Assembly (NCBI RefSeq): GCF_018326005.1
Contig: NZ_AP021903.1
Location: 4,187,501 to 4,251,500 of the forward strand
Direction: 5' to 3'
DNA: 64,000 nucleotides
Origin: Pseudomonas sp. Seg1
Lineage (GTDB): Bacteria > Pseudomonadota > Gammaproteobacteria > Pseudomonadales > Pseudomonadaceae
The notes under the pieces are model-generated. The model made no database searches and was not told the DNA's origin. It saw only the letters and a program-made list of their open reading frames with translations. A program made the position numbers and the translations under genes. Positions 46,240-57,456 of this stretch are shown in pieces (positions within the stretch are counted from its first letter, which is position 1; each line of letters begins with the position of its first letter).

Positions 46240-47067
46240 ATGAACTACACCAACCCAACCCAGCTGCAAGCCGCCATCCTCGACTGGGCCGGCACCGTGG
46301 TCGATTTCGGCTCGTTCGCACCCACGCAGATTTTCGTCGAAGCCTTTGCCGAGTTCGACGTCCAAGTCTCCATCGAAGAAGCCCGCGGGCCAATGGGCAT
46401 GGGCAAGTGGGATCACATCCGCACTCTGTGCGATCAGCCACAAGTCGCCGAGCGTTATCGCAAAGCGTTCGGCCGCACCCCGACCGACGATGACGTCACC
46501 GCCATCTACAACCGCTTCATGCCCCTGCAAATCGAGAAAATCGCCGAGCACTCGGCGCTGATTCCCGGCGCGCTGGAGACCATTGCCAACCTGCGCCAAC
46601 AGGGCATCAAGATCGGTTCCTGCTCCGGCTACCCGAAACAGGTGATGGACAAAGTCGTGGCGCTGGCCGCCAGCAACGGCTACGTCGCCGATCACGTAGT
46701 CGCCACCGACGAAGTACCCAATGGTCGCCCATGGCCGGCGCAGGCACTGGCCAACGTGATTGCCCTGGGTATTGACGATGTCGCCGCTTGCGTGAAGATC
46801 GACGACACCGTACCGGGCATCCTCGAAGGCCGTCGCGCCGGGATGTGGACCGTGGCGCTGATCTGTTCCGGCAACGCGCTTGGGCTTGATTACGCCGGTT
46901 TCCGTGCGCTGGGCAGCGACGAACTGGCCAGCGAGCGCAAGCGCATCCACGCGTTGTTCGAAAGTTCGCGCCCGCATTACATGATCGACACCATCAGCGA
47001 TCTGCCGGAAGTAATCGCTGACATCAACAAGCGCCTGGCCAATGGCGAGATGCCGCAATCGAGTTGA
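46240..47067 (+). CDS. phnX: Phosphonoacetaldehyde hydrolase (phosphonatase)
   Basis: A 275-residue HAD-superfamily phosphonatase. [15 protein letters not shown] carries the aspartate nucleophile (Asp12) and [11 protein letters not shown] the Schiff-base lysine (Lys53 region) that distinguish PhnX from phosphatases. It cleaves phosphonoacetaldehyde to acetaldehyde and phosphate. Length is standard. Confidence 0.95.
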   Translation: MNYTNPTQLQAAILDWAGTVVDFGSFAPTQIFVEAFAEFDVQVSIEEARGPMGMGKWDHIRTLCDQPQVAERYRKAFGRTPTDDDVTAIYNRFMPLQIEKIAEHSALIPGALETIANLRQQGIKIGSCSGYPKQVMDKVVALAASNGYVADHVVATDEVPNGRPWPAQALANVIALGIDDVAACVKIDDTVPGILEGRRAGMWTVALICSGNALGLDYAGFRALGSDELASERKRIHALFESSRPHYMIDTISDLPEVIADINKRLANGEMPQSS

Positions 47068-47090
47068 TCACCGTCTGAGCTCAAAGCCAA

Positions 47091-47124
47091 AACGCCAGTG
47101 TCTGCCCGACACTGGCGTTTTTTT
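47091..47124 (+). terminator. Rho-independent terminator after phnX
   Basis: AACGCCAGTGT and ACACTGGCGTT form an 11-bp stem around CTGCCCG, followed by seven T residues. Confidence 0.88.
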
Positions 47125-47258
47125 ATTGTCCATCCCCCTGACCCAGCGCATTGAAAGGCCGATCAGTCTCAAGCAAATCCGCCAAAGCGAATTACAGTTA
47201 AGACATGCCGTCGCGCAAGAACGGCCGTTTTCGACGCTGATCTGTGAGGAAACACCGT

Positions 47259-47807
47259 ATGCCGTGGACAAGCTCCGAATCTCGCTACAGCACCGTATCG
47301 GTTCTGCTGCACTGGCTGATGCTGGTGTTGTTGGTGCTGGTGTACGCCAGCATGGAATTGCGCGGCCTGTTCCCCAAGGGCAGTGGAGGGCGCACGCTCA
47401 TCAAGGAAGCCCACTACATGCTCGGCCTGACCGTGTTCGTGCTGGTGTGGTTTCGCCTGCTGGCCCGCAGCGTCGGCCCCGCCCCGCAGATTTTTCCTGC
47501 TTCGCCGCAATGGCAAACCGTGCTGGCTCGGCTGATGCACTGGGCGCTGTACCTGTTCATGATCAGCATGCCGATTCTCGGCTGGTTGATCACCAGCGCC
47601 GAAGGGCATCAGGTGATGTTCTACGGGTTTGATCTGCCGTTGCTGGTGGGTGAGGACAAAGCGTTCGCCAAACAAGTGGAAGGCTGGCACGTGCTGATCG
47701 CCACTATCGGTTACTGGCTGATCGGGCTGCACGCGCTGGCGGGGATCTATCACCATTACGTGGTGAGGGATAACACGATGTTGCGGATGATGCCCAAACG
47801 CGGCTGA
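47259..47807 (+). CDS. Cytochrome b561
   Basis: A 182-residue four-helix b-type cytochrome of the YodB/CybB kind. Haem-binding histidines lie in LLHWLM, IKEAHYML, LMHWAL and GLHALAG/YHHY. It is a membrane electron carrier between quinol and an unknown acceptor. The start at 47259 has GAGGAA eight bases before it. No partner gene is adjacent. Confidence 0.88.
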   Translation: MPWTSSESRYSTVSVLLHWLMLVLLVLVYASMELRGLFPKGSGGRTLIKEAHYMLGLTVFVLVWFRLLARSVGPAPQIFPASPQWQTVLARLMHWALYLFMISMPILGWLITSAEGHQVMFYGFDLPLLVGEDKAFAKQVEGWHVLIATIGYWLIGLHALAGIYHHYVVRDNTMLRMMPKRG

Positions 47808-47832
47808 AACGCTTTTGGAACATGCTGGATTC

Positions 47833-48000
47833 CCTGTGGTGAGGGGATTTATCCCCGATGGGCTGCGCAGCGGCCCCAATTCAGCCACCACTGGTCGTCC
47901 TGATTTACCGCATATTGAAGTTTTGGGGCCGCTTCGCAGCCCATCGGGGCGGTGCGACGTTTCGCTAAATCCCCTCGCCACAATAAATCCCCTCATGACA
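47833..48000. repeat. REP pair with loop insertion, plus extra half-arm
   Basis: The left copy is the normal GAGGGGATTTATCCCCGATG element. In the right copy the AT between CGGGG and AAATCCCC is replaced by CGGTGCGACGTTTCGCT. An extra partial arm follows. Confidence 0.8.
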
Positions 48001-48014
48001 GAGATACGCTGCAA

Positions 48015-48941
48015 TCAGGGGACGCGGTCGAATCCCCGTCGCCCCTGCAATCCGCCGGTATGCACGAAAATCAGCCGAGTGCCGCTGGCAAATCTACCCG
48101 CCTCGACGTGGCTCTTTAGCGCCAGCAACGCCTTGCCGGTGTAAAGCGGCTCCAGCAGCATACCGCTCGCCTGCTGGCTACGGTCGATAAACTCAAGCAG
48201 CCCAGCATCGACCCTGGCAAAACCGCCACGACTGGCATCAATCAATTCATACCCTGTATTGGCCATTCCAGCTTCGTGGAGGACTGCCTTGATCTGAGGC
48301 GCCACCCCATGATCCTCCGGCACCGCCAGCGCGCCATACACCGGATGCGCACCCGCCTCCGCCAGCACCAGCCCCGCCAAAGTGGTTCCGGTGCCACATG
48401 CGAGCCACCATCCGTGGTAATCGCTCCAGCCGAGATTCGCCAATTGCGCGTCCACCTGAACCTTCAGCGCCGCGCAACCCAACGCCCCAGGCAATCCACC
48501 GCCGCCCTCTGGCACCGCAAACAGCGTCGGATATTGCGCCTGCCACGGTGCCCAGAACCCCGGTTCATGCCGCGCCCGATAACCGCCGTAACCCAGCCAA
48601 TGCAGCTGCATGCCGAACGCCTGCAAATCCCTCGCCGTGGGCGTTTCCTGCGCATGCCCACGCAATAGCCCGACCGTTTTGAAGCCTAGCCGTTTGCCCG
48701 CCGCCGCTAGCGCATGCAGATGATTGGAATGTGCGCCGCCGAGGCTGATGATGCCTTCGGCACCGGCCCGTTCGGCGGCCTTGAGATGTTCGGTAAGCTT
48801 GAACCACTTGTTGCCGCTGATCAGCGGATCGATCTGATCCAGGCGCAGGATCGCCACTTCAACATTGGCGGCAGTGAGCCAGTGGAGTTGAAGTGGTTCG
48901 AGAGGGGCTTGGGGTGGCCAATCGGAGGGAGGCAAAAACAT
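48015..48941 (-). CDS. PLP-dependent ACC deaminase/D-cysteine desulfhydrase family enzyme
   Basis: A 308-residue fold-type II PLP enzyme. SGNKWFKL holds the PLP lysine (about residue 43), and SLGGAHSNHLHALAA and ACGTGTTLAGL bind phosphate and substrate. It is more likely a D-cysteine desulfhydrase than a true ACC deaminase, because those are longer; the distinction is not secure from sequence. REP pairs flank it. Confidence 0.85.
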   Translation of the reverse strand: MFLPPSDWPPQAPLEPLQLHWLTAANVEVAILRLDQIDPLISGNKWFKLTEHLKAAERAGAEGIISLGGAHSNHLHALAAAGKRLGFKTVGLLRGHAQETPTARDLQAFGMQLHWLGYGGYRARHEPGFWAPWQAQYPTLFAVPEGGGGLPGALGCAALKVQVDAQLANLGWSDYHGWWLACGTGTTLAGLVLAEAGAHPVYGALAVPEDHGVAPQIKAVLHEAGMANTGYELIDASRGGFARVDAGLLEFIDRSQQASGMLLEPLYTGKALLALKSHVEAGRFASGTRLIFVHTGGLQGRRGFDRVP

Positions 48942-48990
48942 GAGCGGCGATTCGATCTGGACAGAGCCAGCATTCTAGTCGCTCATAAGC

Positions 48991-49063
48991 AGCCATCGCG
49001 AGCAGGCTCACTCCTGCATTTGAAATGCGTCCACCTGTAGGAGTGAGCCTGCTCGCGATAGCC
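48991..49063. repeat. REP pair (CGCGAGCAGGCTCACTCC family)
   Basis: Two inverted copies of ATCGCGAGCAGGCTCACTCC with only about 25 bp between them, same family as at 6.7 kb. Confidence 0.85.
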
Positions 49064-49086
49064 ATTGGCACGCTAGGCCTGGGAAA

Positions 49087-51147
<2,061 letters not shown>

Positions 51148-51334
51148 TCACGGAAAAATTGCGGGAGCTCTACGTCCCCCGTCAGTCATGTTCGACAGAC
51201 TAAGAGTCGCATCGCTGTCACTCAATGACCGTAACTGACAAGTTAATGATCAAAATGCGCAGCGCCCCTTGGCAACCAGCGCCATGGGCCCTACCCTAGT
51301 CGCCACACCCTGTACCCGGCTGTTGTTGGTTTTC

Positions 51335-52462
51335 ATGCGCAAACTTCTGTACCTGTTTTTCTCCATGGCCATCGTGGCCACCCTGACCACCTACGCCATG
51401 TGGGCGGCAGACCGGCCGGCGGGACATTACCTGTCGGACTTGCGCATCAAACTGGCGGTCGACCAAGGCACACCGGCCGACCGTGGCAATCTGCTAGGCA
51501 TTCAGCCCGAACTGTTCCCTACCGATTATCAGAGCCCCGAGCGCCTGCACCGCAAACTCGCGGCCTATCTGCAGCAAGCGCAGGATCAGGGCCTGTTGAA
51601 CGACAAAACTGTGGTGGTGTTGCCGGAACACATCGGCACCTGGCTGATGATCAGCGGCGAGAAAGATGAGTTGTATCAGGCGCCAAGTCTCGCCGAAGCG
51701 ATGAACTGGCTGGCGGCGAGCAATCCACTGTTATTCGCCCGCGCCTGGCTCAGCGCCAAGGGCAGCGACCGCGTCAACGACGCGCACCTGCGCATGAAGT
51801 CGCGATCCATGGCCAAGGATTACCAGGCCCTGTTCGGTGGTCTGGCCAAGGAATTTCACGTGACGCTGGTAGCCGGCTCGATCGTGCTGCCCGAGCCCAG
51901 CATCCGTGATGGTCAGCTCAAACCCGGCAGCGGTGCGCTCTACAACAGCAGCGTGGTATTCGGTCGCGACGGTGCGCCCCTCGGCCAGCCGCAACGGCAG
52001 ATGCATTCGGTGTTCGATCAGCGTGATGTCATCCAGGCCGGTGAACAGACAATCAACGTCGTCGACACCCCGGCCGGGCGCCTCGGCGTGTTGATCGGCA
52101 GCGACAGCTGGTATCCGGACAACTATCGCAAACTCGACGAGCAAGGCGCGCAATTGGTTGCGGTGCCGGCGCAGGTGTTCGGCCATGGCACGTGGGACAA
52201 GCCGTGGCGTGGCTATAAGGGGTCGAGCACACCGAGTTCGGTCAGCCTCAAGCCCGGTGAGGTCAGTGAAGGTCAGGCATGGCATCGCCTGACCCTGACT
52301 GCGCAACCGCCCAGCAGCCGCGCGATTGCCGGCATGAGCGTGTTTCTGCGCGGGCAGTTCTGGGACCTGTCGAGCTCCGGTCAAAGTTTTCTCAGCAGCA
52401 ACGGTCAGCAGTTCGCCGATGGCGAAGCCCGTGGCGCCCGTTTGCTGAATATCTGGTTGTAA
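51335..52462 (+). CDS. Membrane-anchored nitrilase-fold protein, probably catalytically inactive
   Basis: A 375-residue protein with an N-terminal membrane anchor (about 2-22) and a carbon-nitrogen hydrolase-like domain. The Glu of the Glu-Lys-Cys triad is present (VLPEHIGTW), but the Cys motif reads GVLIGSDSWYPD (Gly for Cys) and the Lys motif QRQMHSVFD (Gln for Lys). It is therefore likely a non-catalytic relative, or the alignment is unusual. Its stop abuts the AraC start (TAA then ATG), indicating coupling; the divergent fadH neighbour matches the order I recall in P. aeruginosa. Confidence 0.75.
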   Translation: MRKLLYLFFSMAIVATLTTYAMWAADRPAGHYLSDLRIKLAVDQGTPADRGNLLGIQPELFPTDYQSPERLHRKLAAYLQQAQDQGLLNDKTVVVLPEHIGTWLMISGEKDELYQAPSLAEAMNWLAASNPLLFARAWLSAKGSDRVNDAHLRMKSRSMAKDYQALFGGLAKEFHVTLVAGSIVLPEPSIRDGQLKPGSGALYNSSVVFGRDGAPLGQPQRQMHSVFDQRDVIQAGEQTINVVDTPAGRLGVLIGSDSWYPDNYRKLDEQGAQLVAVPAQVFGHGTWDKPWRGYKGSSTPSSVSLKPGEVSEGQAWHRLTLTAQPPSSRAIAGMSVFLRGQFWDLSSSGQSFLSSNGQQFADGEARGARLLNIWL

Positions 52463-53506
52463 ATGATGAAGCCGCTACCGATGCGTCTCGGGGATCTGTC
52501 GGTAGGTTTCGTGCATAGCCTCGTCGATGCCGTGCGCAGTCATGGCGCCGATCCCCAGCCGCTGCTTGAGCAATACGGTCTGGATGCCGCTCGTTTGGCC
52601 GAGGCCGGAGCACGGCTGTCGATTCCGCGTTATATGCGTCTGGGCCATAGCGCGATTCAACTGACGGAAGATCCGGCATTAGGCCTGCGCATGGGCCAGC
52701 TCAGCCGATTGAGCCAGGCGGGACTGGCCGGTGTGACCGCCGCGCAGGCGCCGACGGTGCGTGAAGCGGCCCGCTGCCTGATCCGTTTCGAGCCGTTGTA
52801 CGGTTCCAATTATCGCGGCCAGTCGAGTTTCCACGAAGACGCCAACGGTGCTTGGTTGCGCTTCTATTCGATCAGCCCGTACAACGCCTACAACCGCTTT
52901 GTGGTGGACTCGATCATCGCTGGCTGGCTGCACCAGTTATCCAGCGTCGGTCGCGAACCATTGCGCGCCGAGCGCATCGACATCGAATTCGATGAACCGG
53001 ATTATCGCGATGCCTATGCAACCCTGGGAGATAACCCGATTCAGTTCGGCGCCGAACGCAACCAATTACGCCTGAGCCTGAGCAGCCTCGCCCAGCGCAA
53101 CCCCGAACACTGCCCGAGTACCTGGCGGCACTTGCTGCAACTGTGTGAACGGGAACTGGAACAACTGACCCGCACCCGCAGCCTGCGCGAACGCATCACG
53201 CAATTGCTCGGTCCGTTGCTCAACGGTGGGCGGGAACCGGATCTGGAGGAAGTGGCGGCGCGCCTGAAGCTGCCGACCTGGACCTTGCGGCGCAAACTGG
53301 CCGAAGAAGGCACGCAGTTTCGCGCGATCCTCAATGACACTCGCCGTGATCTGGCGATGACCTACATCCGCGACACGGAACTGGCGTTTGGCGAGATCGC
53401 TTACCTGCTGGGGTTTGCTTCAGCCGAAGCGTTCCAGCGAGCATTCAAGCGCTGGAGCAGCCAGACGCCTGGCGAATTCCGCCGCAGTCATCGCAAAACA
53501 GCCTGA
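52463..53506 (+). CDS. AraC-family transcriptional regulator
   Basis: A 347-residue regulator with an N-terminal Arabinose_bd-like domain (about 15-200) and a C-terminal AraC DNA-binding domain (about 245-340, WTLRRKLAEEGTQFRAILND and IAYLLGFASAEAFQRAFKRW). It starts at the base after the nitrilase-like stop, so both are probably made from one mRNA. It may control fadH or itself. Confidence 0.9.
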   Translation: MMKPLPMRLGDLSVGFVHSLVDAVRSHGADPQPLLEQYGLDAARLAEAGARLSIPRYMRLGHSAIQLTEDPALGLRMGQLSRLSQAGLAGVTAAQAPTVREAARCLIRFEPLYGSNYRGQSSFHEDANGAWLRFYSISPYNAYNRFVVDSIIAGWLHQLSSVGREPLRAERIDIEFDEPDYRDAYATLGDNPIQFGAERNQLRLSLSSLAQRNPEHCPSTWRHLLQLCERELEQLTRTRSLRERITQLLGPLLNGGREPDLEEVAARLKLPTWTLRRKLAEEGTQFRAILNDTRRDLAMTYIRDTELAFGEIAYLLGFASAEAFQRAFKRWSSQTPGEFRRSHRKTA

Positions 53507-53510
53507 AACC

Positions 53511-53597
53511 TCAAAGCTCGGTCGCGTCTTCCGCAGGCTCTGGCGGATCCAGCTCAAAGGCCTGGTATTCGAGCAGTTCTTCTTGATAGTCGTCCAT
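53511..53597 (-). CDS. Very small acidic protein (28 residues), unknown function
   Basis: On the minus strand ATG at 53597 opens a 28-codon frame, MDDYQEELLEYQAFELDPPE and eight further residues (ending DATEL), closed at 53511. A good ribosome site (AGGGGA) sits 7 to 8 bases before the ATG. Ten of 28 residues are Asp or Glu. The stop lies four bases from the convergent AraC stop. I do not recognise a family; a similar short peptide may be annotated in other Pseudomonas genomes. Confidence 0.6.
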   Translation of the reverse strand: MDDYQEELLEYQAFELDPPEPAEDATEL

Positions 53598-53739
53598 TGT
53601 GTATTCCCCTACTGCTCTCTTCGTTTGTGTCCCGAGCATATCTTGCCCGTATGAAGGAATAGTGAAACGCGACCTTCATGGATAAAACGTAGCAGGCGGT
53701 CAGGAATTTATCATGGGATTTTTCAAGAAGGCCTGAAAC

Positions 53740-53832
53740 CACTGTGGGAGCAAGCTTGTTCGCGAAAGCGTCGGCACATCCGACATCGATGTGACTGATC
53801 AACCGCTTTCGCGAGCAAGCCCGCTCCCACAG
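53740..53832. repeat. REP pair (CTTTCGCGAGCAAGC family)
   Basis: Inverted copies of GTGGGAGCAAGCTTGTTCGC and its partner face each other across about 35 bp, between the small ORF and the DUF2242 gene. Confidence 0.82.
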
Positions 53833-53851
53833 AAGGGTGCCCGGCGTTGGC

Positions 53852-54697
53852 TTATTGGCCGTTGGCAGGCAACGCCGGAATCGGCTCGGACGGCGGTGGG
53901 ATGTTCGTCGGATTAGCCGGTGGCGTGATGGTTTCCGTGGTCGGCGCAGGTTCTGCGCTTGGTGCCGGAGTGATCGGCGTAGCGTCCACTGGCGGCGCAA
54001 CCGGTTCGGAACTGACCGGGGCGGTCTCGACGGGAGCTGGTGCGGTCACGGCCGGGGCTGCCGGTGCAGGAGCGGTTTCAGCAGCCGGCGCCAGATTCGC
54101 CGGAGCCGCTTTCGGCTCAGGTACGCCCAGGTCGGTCTTGGGTTTCTCTTCGATGTGCGCCGCTTTCTTCGTCTCTGCCGGCAAGAACTGCTCGACCAGG
54201 GTAAAGAAGCGCTCATAGAACTTCTGCGCCGTCACCGTTTCACTGGCGACCTTGACCATCGAATCGTCCGACGAGCCGATCGGCATCGACACCGAGCCGA
54301 GCACACCGACACCCAGACTGGCCGAATTGTTGGTCTTCTTCAGTGCGTAGCGATCCTGCAGGGCGTTGGCGAACACCGTGGCGTGATGCTTGCCACTGGC
54401 ATCTTCGGCACAGACCACGTTGAAACTGATTTCCAGGTGCGTTTCGCCGGTCTGCTGGAAGCTCTTGTGGCCGCTGACCAGTTTAGGGTCGCTGCTGGTG
54501 ATGATGTAGCCCTGACTGAGCAACGCCCGGCGTGCCGCTTCGCAACTGGCGGTGTCGGTCACCGGATAATTGCGCGAGAACGTACCGGAATCATCGAAGT
54601 TTTCATGCTCATACATCGGCTTGTCTTTCGAACAGCCGGCAACAGCGGTCAACAACAGCGCCAACCCGACAACACGCATGGGAGTGGAAATCAACAT
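53852..54697 (-). CDS. DUF2242 family lipoprotein with Pro/Ala-rich tail
   Basis: A 281-residue lipoprotein: the lipobox LTAVAGC puts the acylated Cys at about residue 22. The body (about 25-165) matches DUF2242 as I recall it, with a YEHENFDDSGTFSRNYP opening. The last 100 residues are a Pro/Ala/Thr-rich low-complexity tail, probably a periplasmic spacer. Function is unknown. An ATG at residue 7 would give a shorter signal peptide. Confidence 0.82.
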   Translation of the reverse strand: MLISTPMRVVGLALLLTAVAGCSKDKPMYEHENFDDSGTFSRNYPVTDTASCEAARRALLSQGYIITSSDPKLVSGHKSFQQTGETHLEISFNVVCAEDASGKHHATVFANALQDRYALKKTNNSASLGVGVLGSVSMPIGSSDDSMVKVASETVTAQKFYERFFTLVEQFLPAETKKAAHIEEKPKTDLGVPEPKAAPANLAPAAETAPAPAAPAVTAPAPVETAPVSSEPVAPPVDATPITPAPSAEPAPTTETITPPANPTNIPPPSEPIPALPANGQ

Positions 54698-54789
54698 TGA
54701 ACATCCTGAGGGAAAACAGTCCGGGGCGTATTGTGCAACAGATCGTGACCCCGCGGCGTATGGATTAGTGTCTTAAAACGGTTACAACT

Positions 54790-55689
54790 CTATCGACCTT
54801 CGGCGTCGGGAAAAAGTCGCCTCGATAAATGATCGATGAAAACCCGCAATTTGGCGGTGGCATGGCGGCTCGACGGCCACAAGACCCAAAACTGCCCGGT
54901 GTGCTCCAGATACGCGTCCAGCACCCGCTGCAGGCGTCCCTGCGCGACCGCTTCAAGGGTCATGAAATCCGGCAGGCAGGCAATGCCCATGCCGGCGAAT
55001 GCCGCGTGGGCAACGGCCTCAATGGACGTGCTGACCAGCCGCGCCGGCAATATCGGCTCTGCGGTGAAGGGTTCTCTACGCAAGGGCCACGGCTCCAGTT
55101 TGCCGGTGGCATGGAAGGTGTGGCGTAAACACGCGTGAGTCGCCAGCTCGGTGGGGGTTTGTGGCACACCGCGTTGCTGCAAATAAGCCGGGCTGGCCAC
55201 CAACACCATATGAAATTCGCCCAACGGTCGTGCCATCAGCCGTGAATCACGCGGTTTGCCGGTACGGATGACAGCATCGAAACCCTCCTCCACCACGTCG
55301 ACCATGCGATCAGTCAGATCCAGATCCAGTTCGATCTGTGGATACTGCGTCATGAATTCGTTCATGACCGGCATCACCAGCCCATGCACCTGCGGCAGGC
55401 TGATCCGCAACTTGCCGTGGGGTTGCGAAGCGGCATCGCACAGCTCGAACTCAGCCGCCTCGACCTCGGCGAGGATCTTGCGGCAACGCTCGAGAAACAG
55501 TGCGCCCTCGCTGGTCAGCGTGACACTGCGTGTGGTGCGATGAAACAGCCGTACGTTCAGCCGCGCCTCAAGTCGCGCAATGCTTTTACCCACCGCCGAA
55601 GACGACACCCCTTGCAACCGGCCAGCCTCAGTAAAACTGCGCGTTTCGGCGACCTGAACAAACACCGAAATACTGCCCAGGCTATCCAT
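54790..55689 (-). CDS. LysR-family regulator
   Basis: A 299-residue LTTR of the short-HTH CrgA/PtxR-like kind: SFTEAGRLQGVSSSAVGKSI near the N terminus and LNVRLFHRTTRSVTLT. It is divergent from the MFS gene at 55808, a common arrangement in which the LTTR controls the exporter. Confidence 0.9.
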   Translation of the reverse strand: MDSLGSISVFVQVAETRSFTEAGRLQGVSSSAVGKSIARLEARLNVRLFHRTTRSVTLTSEGALFLERCRKILAEVEAAEFELCDAASQPHGKLRISLPQVHGLVMPVMNEFMTQYPQIELDLDLTDRMVDVVEEGFDAVIRTGKPRDSRLMARPLGEFHMVLVASPAYLQQRGVPQTPTELATHACLRHTFHATGKLEPWPLRREPFTAEPILPARLVSTSIEAVAHAAFAGMGIACLPDFMTLEAVAQGRLQRVLDAYLEHTGQFWVLWPSSRHATAKLRVFIDHLSRRLFPDAEGR

Positions 55690-55807
55690 ACCAACCCTCC
55701 ATTGACGACATCCATGTCCGATATGTTCGGAACCATAACCTGTTTTTCGCCAATGCGCAGCGCTCTACCCTGTGTCCCTCGTCAACTCTGCACAGGGATG
55801 CTGGCTC

Positions 55808-57013
55808 ATGAACGACGCACCACTCACCTGCACTACGCTCGATAATCCACCCGCAACCGCCGAACGCTTACCGCTCGCCGCGTTACTGGCGCTGGCGACC
55901 GCCGGTTTCATCACAGTAATGACCGAAGCCATGCCGGCCGGCCTGTTGCCACAAATGAGCAGTGGCCTGAATGTCTCTCAAGCGCTGATCGGGCAACTGG
56001 TCACGCTCTACGCCATCGGCTCGATCGTCGCCGCCATACCGCTGACCATCGCCACTCGCGGCTGGCGTCGCCGACCACTGCTGCTGTCCGCCATCGGCGG
56101 CTTTGCCATTGCCAACAGCATTACCGCCGTGTCTGAGCTGTACTGGCTGACCCTGACTGCACGGTTCATCGCCGGCGTGTTTGCCGGCCTGCTCTGGGCC
56201 CTGCTCGCCGGATTCGCAAGCCGAATGGTCGCCCCACACCTGCAAGGTCGCGCGATCACCGTGGCCATGCTCGGCGCACCGATTGCACTGTCCCTGGGAA
56301 TCCCCGCCGGCACCCTGCTCGGCACCCTGATTGGCTGGCGTCTGAGCTTCGCAATCATGACCGCATTGACCGTGCTGCTGGTGATCTGGGTACGCTGGCA
56401 AGTGCCAGACTTCCCAGGCGAGCGTGCCGGCAAACGCCTGCCACTGCGTCAGGTCTTCACCCTGCCAGGCGTGCGACCGGTGCTGTTCGTAACCCTGTCC
56501 TACGTGGTTGCACACAATCTTCTGTACACCTACATCGCGCCATTCCTGCAACTGTCAGGATTGGGCGGTGAAATCGACCGGGTGTTGCTGGCATTCGGCG
56601 TGGCGTCAGTACTGAGCCTGTGGATCGTTGGCAGCCTGATCGACCGCTGGCTGCGCGAATTGGTGCTGATCAGCGCAATCCTCTTCATGTTTGCAGCCAT
56701 CGCCCTGGGCATCTGGCGCGAATCGCCAAGCGTGGTCTACATCGCCACAGCCGTGTGGGGACTGGCATTCGGCGCCATGCCCTCGCTGCTGCAAACCGCT
56801 TCAGCGAAAGCCGCGAAGGACGCCGCCGACACCGCCCAGTCGATGCTGGTCACGCTGTGGAATGTCGGCATAGCCGGAGGGGGACTGGCGGGTGGACTGC
56901 TGCTGGACAGCGTGGGGGTCGAGCACTTTCCGTGGATCGTCGCGGTGCTGCTGGTCACGACCTTCTATGCCGCTACCAATGCTCGACACCATGGATTTCC
57001 ACGAGCGGCATAA
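55808..57013 (+). CDS. MFS transporter (sugar-efflux/DHA1 type)
   Basis: A 401-residue MFS protein with 12 predicted helices; LLPQMSSGLNVSQALIGQLV near the N terminus resembles arabinose/sugar efflux (SotB-like) exporters. The start at 55808 (MNDAPL) is preferred; a longer frame from 55772 lies in the promoter region. The export substrate is unknown. Confidence 0.88.
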   Translation: MNDAPLTCTTLDNPPATAERLPLAALLALATAGFITVMTEAMPAGLLPQMSSGLNVSQALIGQLVTLYAIGSIVAAIPLTIATRGWRRRPLLLSAIGGFAIANSITAVSELYWLTLTARFIAGVFAGLLWALLAGFASRMVAPHLQGRAITVAMLGAPIALSLGIPAGTLLGTLIGWRLSFAIMTALTVLLVIWVRWQVPDFPGERAGKRLPLRQVFTLPGVRPVLFVTLSYVVAHNLLYTYIAPFLQLSGLGGEIDRVLLAFGVASVLSLWIVGSLIDRWLRELVLISAILFMFAAIALGIWRESPSVVYIATAVWGLAFGAMPSLLQTASAKAAKDAADTAQSMLVTLWNVGIAGGGLAGGLLLDSVGVEHFPWIVAVLLVTTFYAATNARHHGFPRAA

Positions 57014-57084
57014 TGCTCAATGGTTTAAATACCCTCGCAACACCCGACCGGATATCCCCCGGCGATGCCGAGATTCCCTGTGTA

Positions 57085-57156
57085 GGGCTGCCGCAGGCCA
57101 CGATCTTTTGATCATCACAACGTCAAAGTCAAAAGATCGCAGCCTTCGGCAGCTCC
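57085..57156. repeat. Inverted repeat (GCTGCCG...AAAAGATCGC family)
   Basis: The left arm GCTGCCGCAGGCCACGATCT and a right arm complementary to it (CAAAAGATCGCAGCCTTCGG) enclose 19 bp. It is the same family as the hairpin at 19463. Confidence 0.75.
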
Positions 57157-57339
57157 TAGAGAGCATGAGAATACCCGCCAGAAATTAGTGGCCGTAACAC
57201 TGCCTTCGGAAGCAAGCCCCCCTCCCACAGTTTGAAACAGGTTCACCAGCCAGAGATTGGTCGGCTGTCAGCCCGCCATCGCTGGCAAGCCAGCTCCCAC
57301 AAAGAAATGCGTAGACCCCAAACGCGGCGCATGCCGCCC

Positions 57340-57420
57340 CACTCAACACAATGAGCGTTAGCTCGAGTACCGCCTTTGACCTTCACCACTCAACACAATG
57401 AGCGTTAGCTCGAGTACCGC
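57340..57420. repeat. 34-bp direct repeat, period 47
   Basis: Copies at 57340-57373 and 57387-57420 are identical over 34 bp, opening CACTCAACACAATGAGCG and closing GCTCGAGTACCGC. The 13-bp linkers differ. Confidence 0.85.
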
Positions 57421-57456
57421 TCTTGATCTAAATCGCCCGTCGGAAGGCTGAGCGGA

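Noticed and set aside
48015..48941. True ACC deaminase (acdS)
   Set aside because: The protein is shorter (308 residues) than AcdS (about 338) and the family is dominated by D-cysteine desulfhydrases, so the narrower name is not justified.
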